Shown here in pieces: positions 7,576 through 15,789 of a stretch of 25,615 bases of DNA; the first letter of the stretch is position 1, and each line of letters begins with the position of its first letter. The stretch spans positions 1-25,615 of the forward strand of contig JAEOTL010000146.1 of assembly GCA_016839845.1 (NCBI GenBank). The letters run 5' to 3'. A program made the position numbers and the translations under genes. The notes beneath the pieces are model-generated. The model worked only from the letters and a program-made list of their open reading frames with translations. It made no database searches and had not been told where the DNA came from. The stretch comes from Promethearchaeota archaeon. GTDB taxonomy: Archaea; Asgardarchaeota; Lokiarchaeia; Sigynarchaeales; SOKP01.

Positions 7576-8433
7576 TTATTTGAGCTGTTCGTAGTTATTT
7601 GCTATTACCAATATTAAAAGCGATAATAGGATTATTAACGGGGGTAATGTTGCTCTAAGATGAGGTAAGGCAGCAACATCCAGTGCTCCTTGTAATATTC
7701 TTCCAATAAAATAAAGAAAAAATCCAATAGCATTAAAAGCATAAGACTTTCTCAAAACCCCAAAGGTTTTCCAAGCGAGATAAAGAAAGATAAATGGAAT
7801 TATTGCGACAAACAATGGTAAAAAAATGAAATTCAACAGAAATCTGCCAAGTGGGTATTCCCATGATCCAAACTGTATGGTAACTAAATCAACACTAATA
7901 CCTGGATAATCTGTTAAAAAATCAGGGTCCATGAAAAGTCCATCCGATAGTAATAAGGCAAGAATCCCAATTATTATTGGAATAATTATTAATCCTATTC
8001 TCGTTATCACCTTCTGGTTATTCCTAGTCTTAAACCATGAAGTAATGGATTTTTTTCCAGTTGTCTCCTTTGATTGAGACTCTGGAGGGAATAAAAGAAT
8101 TCCTAACACTCCTACAGCACAAGCAGTTCCCATCCAAGTGAAAAATGTAGCTAACCGATAATTCATCATTAAAAATGCTACTACTTCAACGTCATTTGTT
8201 CCTGTAAATAATTCTGGGCCGAAGAAATAATATATGACGAAAAATATTCTACCTATTCCAAAACAAAGGAAGAATATACTAAAAAATAACCAATATATCT
8301 TTTTTGACGTTCGAAATCTTATAAATGTAAAGTAAAAGAACAACAGGATGAAATACCCTACAATTATGAAATATAAACCCATTTCGATGGCGTCCCAAAA
8401 CCCAAAAAATTGGAAATCTGCTTGAAACATCAT
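7576..8433 (-). CDS. seven-transmembrane protein of unknown function
   Basis: This 285-residue membrane protein has seven hydrophobic spans at about 18-38, 46-69, 92-115, 146-164, 196-221, 231-248 and 261-279. Basic residues fall in the loops after spans 1, 3 and 5 (RFRTSKK; GKKSITSWFKTR; WKTFGVLRK). This predicts N-terminus outside and C-terminus inside. Residues 34-63 and 217-246 align without gaps and both end in GRI, suggesting spans 1-2 and 5-6 are duplicated. There is no retinal-binding lysine in span 7, so it is not a rhodopsin, and no catalytic motif is visible. A receptor, transporter or sensor without an output domain are all possible. The ATG at 8433 is followed directly by a second ATG. 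The gene is divergent from GlyRS. Confidence 0.8.
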   Translation of the reverse strand: MMFQADFQFFGFWDAIEMGLYFIIVGYFILLFFYFTFIRFRTSKKIYWLFFSIFFLCFGIGRIFFVIYYFFGPELFTGTNDVEVVAFLMMNYRLATFFTWMGTACAVGVLGILLFPPESQSKETTGKKSITSWFKTRNNQKVITRIGLIIIPIIIGILALLLSDGLFMDPDFLTDYPGISVDLVTIQFGSWEYPLGRFLLNFIFLPLFVAIIPFIFLYLAWKTFGVLRKSYAFNAIGFFLYFIGRILQGALDVAALPHLRATLPPLIILLSLLILVIANNYEQLK

Positions 8434-8493
8434 AATAATTCTGTCTTATCTAAGTTTAAAAAACAATTATTGATCTTATTATCTTTTTAGTTG

Positions 8494-8502
8494 TATAAAA
8501 AT
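8494..8502 (+). promoter_or_regulatory. TATA-box-like element for the GlyRS transcription unit
   Basis: TATAAAAAT is centred about 54 bases before ATG 8552. A start site about 26 bases downstream would give a leader of nearly 28 nt. It is the only good TATA match between the divergent membrane-protein and GlyRS genes on this strand, and it could drive all three genes up to 14678. Confidence 0.4.
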
Positions 8503-8551
8503 TTATTTCAATTTTCTTCATTCCTTAAAATACTAATATCATCAATTCTTG

Positions 8552-10054
8552 ATGAACTATATGAAAATTGAGGATACCGTCGATACCTTTAATTCACTTG
8601 TGAAAAGACGGGGTTTCATATGGGGCCCCTCTCCAGAAATATATGGCGGTTTTGCAGGATTTTATTCTTACGGACCCTCAGGAATGGCTCTTAAAAATAA
8701 TATTTTGGAAATGTTTAGGCGAGAATGTCGTTATTTTGGATTTGGAGAAGTAGAATGCCCAACAATCATGCCGAGTATAGTATGGGAAGCTTCTGGACAC
8801 ATCGAGAGGTTTATTGATCCTATACTAAGATGTCCTAAGTGCAATACATTTTATAGAGCTGATAAATTTCTCCAAGAAAAACTGCCTGACATTATGATAG
8901 ATGGACTCTCATTCGAAGAAATGGAAAATCTAGTTAAGAAAAATGATTTAGCATGTCCGAAATGTGATGTAAAATTTAAAAAAATTGAAGAATACAATTT
9001 AATGCTTAAAACATCAGTAGGGAACGATGTAACCGCTTATTTACGACCAGAAACCGCTACTACTACTTATCTTCTATTTAATCGTCTTGATCAAGATGCC
9101 CGTAGACAATATCCCATTAAAGTTTATCAATTTGGGAAAGCTTACAGAAATGAGATATCTCCTAGGCAAGGAGTGTTAAGAATGCGTGCGTTTGATCAGT
9201 TTGAGCTGCAAATGTTCATTAGTAAAGATCAAGAAATGGAATTTCATGACTTTGAAGAAATAAAAAATAACAAGTTACCTCTTCTTGACTGGAAAATACA
9301 AGAAAGAGGGATCGATAAGCCAAATCTCATATCTCTTGAGGAAGCAATAAAAACTAATATTTTAAAAAAACCTGCGTATGCCTATTGTCTCTATGTAGGA
9401 TATCATCTTACTAAAATTTTAGATATTCCAGACGATTTAATTAGATTTCGTCAGCATTCATTAAATGAACGAGCTCACTATGCTGATGATGCTTGGGATT
9501 TGGAAATTAAAACACGACAATTTGGTTGGGTAGAAATTTGTGGGATCCATGATAGAACTGATTATGATCTAAAAAGGCATGCAGAATTCTCAAAACAAAA
9601 CTTCGAGATTAATATGGGTTCTGATCCCAACAGTAAGGAGGTTCCTCAAGTTCTTGAAATAGCATTTGGAATAGATAGAATCCTTTATACTTTGCTGGAA
9701 ACAGCTTTTAGTGGTGAAGAAGGGAGAATCATTTTGAAACTTAAACCGATTTTAGCGCCAAATACGGTAGCGGTGTTTCCTCTTGTGAGGAATAAGGAGA
9801 AAATTAGAAATCTAGCCTTAAACGTACATCGAAATTTATTGGAAAATCGTATCGGGTCTTTTTTTGATGCAGCAGGATCTATTGGAAAACGATATAGAAG
9901 ACAAGATGAATTAGGCACAAAATGGTGTATTACGATAGATTATGAGTCATTGGAAGATAACACGGTTACCTTTAGAGATCGCGATTCTATGGAACAAGAA
10001 CGAATACCAATCTCAGATCTTGCTGAAATTATTAAAAAAAAGCAACAAGAATAG
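8552..10054 (+). CDS. glyS: glycyl-tRNA synthetase (dimeric, archaeal/eukaryal type)
   Basis: This 500-residue class II synthetase charges tRNA-Gly with glycine. The zinc-binding insertion has CPKC at 94-97 and CPKC at 135-138. RPETA is at 165-169, motif 2 is YRNEISPRQGVLRMRAF (from Y198, R199 to about 214) and ERAHYADDAWDLE follows near 306-318. Motif 3 is LEIAFGIDRIL (368-378). An anticodon-binding HGTP domain spans about 400-495. All hallmarks of the alpha2 family are present and the length is typical of compact archaeal forms. I prefer ATG 8552; a TTG at 8549 or ATG at 8561 are alternatives. It stands at the head of a tight same-strand series with two envelope-protein genes (34 bp then 3 bp apart), an odd partnership. 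Confidence 0.96.
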   Translation: MNYMKIEDTVDTFNSLVKRRGFIWGPSPEIYGGFAGFYSYGPSGMALKNNILEMFRRECRYFGFGEVECPTIMPSIVWEASGHIERFIDPILRCPKCNTFYRADKFLQEKLPDIMIDGLSFEEMENLVKKNDLACPKCDVKFKKIEEYNLMLKTSVGNDVTAYLRPETATTTYLLFNRLDQDARRQYPIKVYQFGKAYRNEISPRQGVLRMRAFDQFELQMFISKDQEMEFHDFEEIKNNKLPLLDWKIQERGIDKPNLISLEEAIKTNILKKPAYAYCLYVGYHLTKILDIPDDLIRFRQHSLNERAHYADDAWDLEIKTRQFGWVEICGIHDRTDYDLKRHAEFSKQNFEINMGSDPNSKEVPQVLEIAFGIDRILYTLLETAFSGEEGRIILKLKPILAPNTVAVFPLVRNKEKIRNLALNVHRNLLENRIGSFFDAAGSIGKRYRRQDELGTKWCITIDYESLEDNTVTFRDRDSMEQERIPISDLAEIIKKKQQE

Positions 10055-10088
10055 TTTCATGCAATTTTGTAAGATATTCTGATCCTAT

Positions 10089-12971
10089 ATGAATCCTTCC
10101 GAAAAAATTTTAAAGAGAAGGATTTTTTACACATATAATTTAAAAATAAAACTATTCATAAAATTATCACTCTTATTTAAGATTATAATGAGTTTTTTTA
10201 GCTTCCTAACTTCAAGAAAGATCAAAAGCAGTAGAGCTTACAACAAGAAGATCTTCTTAGTCCTTATTTTAACTGTATTCGTTCTTTTCAATTTTATCTT
10301 TTTGACAAATTTTTCGAGCCAAATTCACTTCTCAAATAATCAAAATCAGTTCATTAAAGAAAATCATAATGAAGTTGGTATTGAGAACCCTCAAAGTGCT
10401 TCAGACACTTCAATGCTTGAAAGCCCTTTTATAAACAACATGGAAACACTCTTTAACTTCTTTGAGAATAATTATAAATCTAGTTTGGATAACGATGTCT
10501 CAACTTACTTTAGATTTGGAGATACAACCGGGATTATTACAGACGATACAATTTATTCTGAGGATAATCTTCTGATGTACAAATCTTTGATGAATTCAGA
10601 GCTTAGTGAATTTGAAATATTTGAGACGTATCTGAAATTAAAATCAACTCCTTTATGGTATAAAGGAGTAGGTCAATTCATGTACGGATTTGTGAAATCT
10701 ATTGATAACTCTACAGGGCAAAAAAAGAACAGCGATAGGTATTTAGTCGATAATCTTCTCCCTATTTTTCTACTCATTGAAAAAATTGGGGAAAATATTG
10801 ATAGTTTTTCTATAAATGGTGAGTATCCTCAAGATTCAATAGAAGAAATGTTCTTTCTTGTAAATTCCTCCCATTTTTGGGATGATATTAACAAGGGATT
10901 TTACAACCAAAATTCTACATCCAATAAATATGCTGAGAGCAATTTTTATGGAATTATGGCTAATCTATTAATTCGTCGTATTTATAATCAGTTAGATTTG
11001 GATGTATCTATTGAAGACAGAGCATTTTATTTGGCAAATCAAACGATGAATTCACTTGACAATTATATGTGGGATCCCTCAGATAAAGCCTATTATCATG
11101 ATGCTGATGCAAGTTGGGATACTTCTGGTCCAGGGCAGAAATATTATCATTTAACAACTAACGCTATCGCAATCATGGCATTATTAGAATTCTGGATAGA
11201 TACAGGTATGGAAAATGATTCTTCTTACATATTGAGAGCAATTGAGCTTTACAATAGTTTAGATGATAATCTTTGGAGTTCCATTAATAGTGCCTATTAT
11301 ACCATTGCTCAACCCTCATGGATTCCTTTTGATGGTAGCTTCAATCTTAAAGCTAACTCTTGGATGATGCGAGCATGTTTAAAATTATTTGAATTCACTG
11401 GAAATATATCATATTATAATAGAGCAGTTGAAATTTTTAATTCATTTGAAAACAATTTTTATGATAGTACTAACGAAGCGTACGATTATTCCTTAACAAA
11501 TAGTAGTAAAAATTTTAACTCAAATCTGGCATTAACCGAAGCTTATCTGAAAGCTTTTAATATTTACAGTAGTACCGTAATTAATTCAGAATATAACGTA
11601 ACATCAGAAATTCCTAATTTCGTGTTTAATCAAGATATCATGAATTTAACTTCCGTTTATTCATTTAATAAAATCATTCCTTTCTATAATAGTACAACAG
11701 AATCATATGAGTCAATTACAGTAGAATATAACATTACTGATGCTGATGTAAATTATCTGTTAAAATACCCGAATGGGACATTTTTAGTCCAATTTGAGAA
11801 CCAAATTATTGACCCTGCAACCTCCCATACCTTAGTTTATACAATTGATGATGTTCTGCCTTTAGGAGATAATTACTTAATTTATGTTTGGGCAAATACT
11901 ACTTATTTTAGTGTTGCTGAGACCCTAAAGCATTTTAATGTTACTTCTGGGTTAATAGACAACCCCGTTGAGGGTCTTGTAAGTGTTCTATATCAAGGTC
12001 CAAACGTAAATATCTCATTACTTGTTAACTATACAAGAGTTGATAATTTAACATTGACAACCTCATTAAGTGGGGATAACATTATAAATCACCCCTCGAT
12101 GGATATTAATTTTACCTCTGGTGAGCAAGTGATTGTTCCGTTCAATCTTACTGCTAGATTTGGGGCAACTCCCGGGCCTAGTGAAATAATCTTTCGAATC
12201 ACGCAAGGAAATATTTTGTATTTAGAAGTTAAGGAAGTAATTGAGATAGGGTATTCATTTGATTATACTAATTTAGTACATCAAGGTAAAGTTGTAAGTG
12301 GAGACAACTTATATGTTTCTCTGAGTGTGATCAATTTTTTACCAAACGCAACTCAATCTCTGAATATCAGCTTTGAAGGATTGGTTGAGAACACAATTGA
12401 AGACTTTATTCAAGAAGAAATTTTGGAAGAAAATGAGATAATCTCTGTTTCTTATTATCTTAAAACTTTTCCTAACATCAAAAATGATACCCTTGCAGTA
12501 AAAATGAGGATTCTGCAAAATGAAACAGTATATTATACTAAAGAATTTGTAGTTGAGATAATTCAAAAATATGAAATTTTAAGTGTTTCTTTCCCAAACA
12601 GAGTTCCACAGGGAGTTTCAGCTCATTTAATTATTTCAATACAGTATAATGGAGAATCTGCTGAACCATTTTCGCTACTCCTAAATGGTAGAGAAATTCA
12701 AACTAATATTGACATGTTGGTTCCTGGAGAAAACAGGATTAAGATTTCTGTAGTACCTTCAAGTAATCCTTATGAATTTGGTACAAAAATTTACCGAATT
12801 ATCATAGAAGATAACGATGATATAGAAATTGCAAGACTTTATTTTGCAATATCATTAGAGCTTTCACCAATGAATCTGGTGCTTTTCTATCTATTACCTG
12901 GAATAATTCCTATCGGTATAGTTCTGCTTTTTATAAACAAAGAATTAAAACACAAAAAATTGAGAAGATGA
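10089..12971 (+). CDS. large envelope protein with (alpha/alpha)-barrel-like ectodomain
   Basis: This 960-residue protein has an N-terminal membrane span (about 54-74) after a basic cytosolic stretch, and a second span near 928-950 followed by a basic tail (KHKKLRR). Most of it therefore lies outside. Residues about 115-497 look like an (alpha/alpha)-barrel. A loop motif with an aromatic, often followed by D, and then G/A-F/Y-Y/D, recurs at W264, W328, W396 and Y458. The spacing is 62-68 residues, as in AGE/YyaL-type or glycosidase barrels. Residues about 500-910 are beta-rich with many N-x-S/T sites and resemble Ig-like or CARDB repeats. Glycan binding or cleavage is plausible but unproven, as no catalytic acid pair can be assigned. 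An internal ATG at 10188 (M34) is an alternative start. Confidence 0.75.
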   Translation: MNPSEKILKRRIFYTYNLKIKLFIKLSLLFKIIMSFFSFLTSRKIKSSRAYNKKIFLVLILTVFVLFNFIFLTNFSSQIHFSNNQNQFIKENHNEVGIENPQSASDTSMLESPFINNMETLFNFFENNYKSSLDNDVSTYFRFGDTTGIITDDTIYSEDNLLMYKSLMNSELSEFEIFETYLKLKSTPLWYKGVGQFMYGFVKSIDNSTGQKKNSDRYLVDNLLPIFLLIEKIGENIDSFSINGEYPQDSIEEMFFLVNSSHFWDDINKGFYNQNSTSNKYAESNFYGIMANLLIRRIYNQLDLDVSIEDRAFYLANQTMNSLDNYMWDPSDKAYYHDADASWDTSGPGQKYYHLTTNAIAIMALLEFWIDTGMENDSSYILRAIELYNSLDDNLWSSINSAYYTIAQPSWIPFDGSFNLKANSWMMRACLKLFEFTGNISYYNRAVEIFNSFENNFYDSTNEAYDYSLTNSSKNFNSNLALTEAYLKAFNIYSSTVINSEYNVTSEIPNFVFNQDIMNLTSVYSFNKIIPFYNSTTESYESITVEYNITDADVNYLLKYPNGTFLVQFENQIIDPATSHTLVYTIDDVLPLGDNYLIYVWANTTYFSVAETLKHFNVTSGLIDNPVEGLVSVLYQGPNVNISLLVNYTRVDNLTLTTSLSGDNIINHPSMDINFTSGEQVIVPFNLTARFGATPGPSEIIFRITQGNILYLEVKEVIEIGYSFDYTNLVHQGKVVSGDNLYVSLSVINFLPNATQSLNISFEGLVENTIEDFIQEEILEENEIISVSYYLKTFPNIKNDTLAVKMRILQNETVYYTKEFVVEIIQKYEILSVSFPNRVPQGVSAHLIISIQYNGESAEPFSLLLNGREIQTNIDMLVPGENRIKISVVPSSNPYEFGTKIYRIIIEDNDDIEIARLYFAISLELSPMNLVLFYLLPGIIPIGIVLLFINKELKHKKLRR

Positions 12972-12974
12972 GTA

Positions 12975-14678
12975 ATGTTAAAAAATAAAAAAACCAGCGC
13001 TCTGGCGTTTATCCTTCTTATTTTAGTAGTTCCTATCTTTACCGCTGCGCTAGTTCATGAATCTAAATTAAGAGCAATAGACTTAAATAATGACATAACG
13101 AATGAAACATTTAATAAACCAAAAACTGCGGATGGTCCACCATTATCTTATATTGCTATTAATCGGAACGCTACAGCAATTTACCGACTATTTGAATCGG
13201 TAAATTTTACTATAGATACCTTTGGATTTAGTGACATTGATTATGTTCTAATGCAAATCGATTTTTCAGATGGTACTATGCTAACTTATCCAATGGTACT
13301 TTCGTCCCTGAATAAGTATTCTTATGAATATAAACCTCGTTACGATGCACCTCTTGGGTTCCAGAACGTGAGTTTCTTACTATACAATATTACCGATACT
13401 CTTTTAAATGCACATACAACGTATTCGAATATTACAATATTAACTAATTATATGGCTATTACGAATAATACTGAGTATTACATTGGTGATGATCTGTATG
13501 CCGAATTTACTGTAAATGATTTCGGAACATTTCAATTCGACTGGAATCTTACATTAGTTGATAGTCTTATTGAAGTAAGTCAACAAAACATAACAAATTT
13601 TGAATATAATTCTGTTCAGCTTACGTATAAAATTTCGAATCAGACTTTTTTTGATCGAGTAAACCAGTTTTTTTATATTAAATTAAATATGACAGATAAA
13701 GTATCGGGAATAACTAAGGCTGCGTATACTCCGTTTAAAGTTCTTAATACAAATCCAGATATAATTGCCTCTTCTCTGGTTATTACACCCCCTGAAGTTT
13801 TCAGGGTGGAAGAATTTGAAATATCAATAAACATAACAGATGTTGAAGATCTTCCTAAAGATTTATTTGTTAGTGTATCTATCACGGATTCTGAAGGAAA
13901 TGATGTAACTACATTAGAGTTAGACCATAATTTCGACACAAATTTCTCAGCACAGTACTATATTAGACGAAATAAACCTCAAGGAGTGTATAGTCTAGAG
14001 ATTTCGGCCCTTGATCAAGATGGAGGTACCAGTACGTTCACAACCACTCTCACTGTCAAAAATAATCTTCCCGAAATCCACAGTTATGAAATCAATGGAT
14101 TATCAATGAATCAGGGGATATCAGTATTATATGGAAAAAATTTGGTTTTCTCCTTTAATGTATCTGATGTAGAGAATGTTGCGTATGTAAAAGTTGCACT
14201 ATTGGATGAAAATAATGAATGGTACAATATAACCCGAGAGTATAATGGTGAAGAAACGAAGATTATTATTCGAACAATCGATTTGATAACTGGAGTGTGG
14301 TATGTTTACATCTATGCTATCGATTTTGATGGGGGAGCTACCAGTTTAACAGATGATTATGATAAAGCACCTCAAGGATTGACAATAATCCCGGATGTAC
14401 TAAGTGACTATATACCATGGATTGTCTTTATTATTGGTATGCTTTTAGGGATTTTAGCAGGAGCTGGAATAGTTTATCGCCGGTTCAAGACAAAATTCGG
14501 GGAAAGTAAGGGTCAGACTCCAAAACAGAAAGAGGATTCTTCTAAACAACCTTCTCGTAAAAAGAAAGAAAAACCTTCATTACCTAGTGAGAAATCAGAG
14601 GAAAAAGATATTGACGAGATACCCTCTGAGGATCGTAAAGAGAGTGTTCCTCGTCGTAAAATAAAAAGAAAGTTATAA
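12975..14678 (+). CDS. surface protein with tandem Ig-like domains and charged cytoplasmic tail
   Basis: This 567-residue protein has a signal peptide or anchor at the N-terminus (hydrophobic 8-26 after KNKK). A beta-rich ectodomain of about 450 residues contains several Ig/cadherin-like units, with repeated phrases such as DVEDLPKDLFVSVSITDSEG and DVENVAYVKVALLDE. One membrane span lies at about 480-501 (GMLLGILAGAGIVY). A 64-residue tail rich in K, E, S and P ends in RRKIKRKL. N-glycosylation sites are frequent. It begins 3 bp after the stop of the barrel protein, so the two are co-transcribed and probably act together at the cell surface. The layout matches archaeal S-layer-associated or adhesion proteins. 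The tail is long enough to bind cytosolic partners. No enzyme domain is seen. Confidence 0.78.
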   Translation: MLKNKKTSALAFILLILVVPIFTAALVHESKLRAIDLNNDITNETFNKPKTADGPPLSYIAINRNATAIYRLFESVNFTIDTFGFSDIDYVLMQIDFSDGTMLTYPMVLSSLNKYSYEYKPRYDAPLGFQNVSFLLYNITDTLLNAHTTYSNITILTNYMAITNNTEYYIGDDLYAEFTVNDFGTFQFDWNLTLVDSLIEVSQQNITNFEYNSVQLTYKISNQTFFDRVNQFFYIKLNMTDKVSGITKAAYTPFKVLNTNPDIIASSLVITPPEVFRVEEFEISINITDVEDLPKDLFVSVSITDSEGNDVTTLELDHNFDTNFSAQYYIRRNKPQGVYSLEISALDQDGGTSTFTTTLTVKNNLPEIHSYEINGLSMNQGISVLYGKNLVFSFNVSDVENVAYVKVALLDENNEWYNITREYNGEETKIIIRTIDLITGVWYVYIYAIDFDGGATSLTDDYDKAPQGLTIIPDVLSDYIPWIVFIIGMLLGILAGAGIVYRRFKTKFGESKGQTPKQKEDSSKQPSRKKKEKPSLPSEKSEEKDIDEIPSEDRKESVPRRKIKRKL

Positions 14679-14686
14679 TGGGAACC

Positions 14687-14708
14687 GAGAGATATGCTTA
14701 CATCTCTT
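14687..14708. terminator. stem-loop between convergent envelope-protein and ftr genes
   Basis: GAGAGAT and ATCTCTT pair across an 8-base loop (7 bp including one G-T), filling the 29-bp junction between two convergent stop codons. The fold is nearly symmetric and could act on either transcript. There is no long T-run beside it. Confidence 0.35.
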
Positions 14709-15619
14709 TACCCTAAAATATCATAAAGTCTGTATTGAAATTTTCCTAGCTTCCCTCCAAAATTACCTGCAGAAATTCTAGTAACACCCGGAACTTTTAC
14801 AGCTGCCTCAATTCCTACTTTCATTGAAGTTTTTATAGCTTCTTCAGTTGCCCCGTCTAATATAATTTCAAAAACAGAATTGTCTTCTTCTCTTAGTTGG
14901 GTATTTTCTATTTTACTTTTTAGGGTGGGACATAACCTATCATTAGTGGAAGCAGATAAGAAGCTATATTTTGAACCTACTTTTGATCCAGAGCGAGCTA
15001 TTCCTCCCGGAAATGGAGCTATAACATTTGGAATGTTCTCTATCGCTTCTATTGCTTTTTCTGCAGCCTCTAATGCGGAATCTTGATCCTTTCCAAGTAT
15101 TAAGAAATTTCCCCCCGCGATACCTTTTCCAACTTTTGCCATACTTTGAACAATAAACTCCCCTTCCATTACGGGAATCGTCCAAGCTTCGAAAGGGTAT
15201 TTTCCTTCAACTTTTTCTTGGAAACCATCACCAAAAAATTTCAGATTCGCACCAATTTTTATCTCAAATTCTTTTTCAGGAACAAGCGATCCCTCTAGAA
15301 AATCAAAACATGCAGTTGTAGGGCAAGTTAAAACACACTGGCCGATTCTATTCATTGCCACATTACTCATTTCATCTTTTTTTGTTTTAAAAAACATAAT
15401 AGCAACTCCGGGACGACCATCAGGTGTTTTATCTGCTGGTATAAAAACATCTATTCCCGCTTCAGCATCGCAATGGATAGTTGATGTTCCATATCCTGTA
15501 GTAACTTGGGCAGCAATTCTAGCCCATTTTTCATTTTTTGCTGTAATTAATACTCGTGTAAAAAACGCCCCAAAAGCTTCACAAAAAGTATCTTCGATTT
15601 CTACACCATTTAATTCCAT
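14708..15619 (-). CDS. ftr: formylmethanofuran--tetrahydromethanopterin N-formyltransferase
   Basis: This 303-residue protein matches Ftr along its whole length, about the usual size. It moves the formyl group from formylmethanofuran to tetrahydromethanopterin, the second step of the archaeal methyl branch of the Wood-Ljungdahl pathway, in the cytosol. Diagnostic stretches are the N-terminal IEDTFCEAFGAFFTRVLITA, then TGYGTSTIHCDAEAG, CPTTACFD near the middle, and the C-terminal ISAGNFGGKLGKFQYRL. It is divergent from mtd across 170 bp, so the two may share control. A TATA-like stretch (minus strand ATTTTATATAAC, about 15690-15700) would give a leader of about 50 nt. Formylmethanofuran dehydrogenase, which makes its substrate, is not in the window. 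Confidence 0.96.
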   Translation of the reverse strand: MELNGVEIEDTFCEAFGAFFTRVLITAKNEKWARIAAQVTTGYGTSTIHCDAEAGIDVFIPADKTPDGRPGVAIMFFKTKKDEMSNVAMNRIGQCVLTCPTTACFDFLEGSLVPEKEFEIKIGANLKFFGDGFQEKVEGKYPFEAWTIPVMEGEFIVQSMAKVGKGIAGGNFLILGKDQDSALEAAEKAIEAIENIPNVIAPFPGGIARSGSKVGSKYSFLSASTNDRLCPTLKSKIENTQLREEDNSVFEIILDGATEEAIKTSMKVGIEAAVKVPGVTRISAGNFGGKLGKFQYRLYDILG

Positions 15620-15741
15620 ATTAAACCACTCTTTTTTATCAGTTTTAAAATAATGTTTTTTTTTAAGTATTATCTAATAGCGTTCTATGTTATATAAAAT
15701 TTTAAAAAAAAAAAAATAAAAACCTTGGATAATTGTAGAGA

Positions 15742-15750
15742 ATTATATTT
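15742..15750 (+). promoter_or_regulatory. TATA-box-like element for mtd
   Basis: ATTATATTT is centred about 44 bases before ATG 15790. The predicted message would have an 18-nt leader starting near the GGAGA at 15773-15777, which is rather far (12 bases) from the ATG to act as a ribosome site. A second TATA-like site at 15690-15700 could face either way. Confidence 0.35.
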
Positions 15751-15789
15751 TCTAATTTATTATTGATAAAATGGAGAAGATAACAAAAA

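Noticed and set aside
7576..8433. 7-TM protein as a microbial rhodopsin
   Set aside because: Span 7 has no lysine for retinal and the rhodopsin proton-path motif in span 3 is absent.
12339..12566. Short antisense ORFs inside large genes (also 2436-2627, 9685-9918, 13673-13939, 14880-15086, 14964-15185, 16917-17120, 22503-22697)
   Set aside because: Each lies within a well-supported gene on the other strand or in another frame and shows no domain or start signal.
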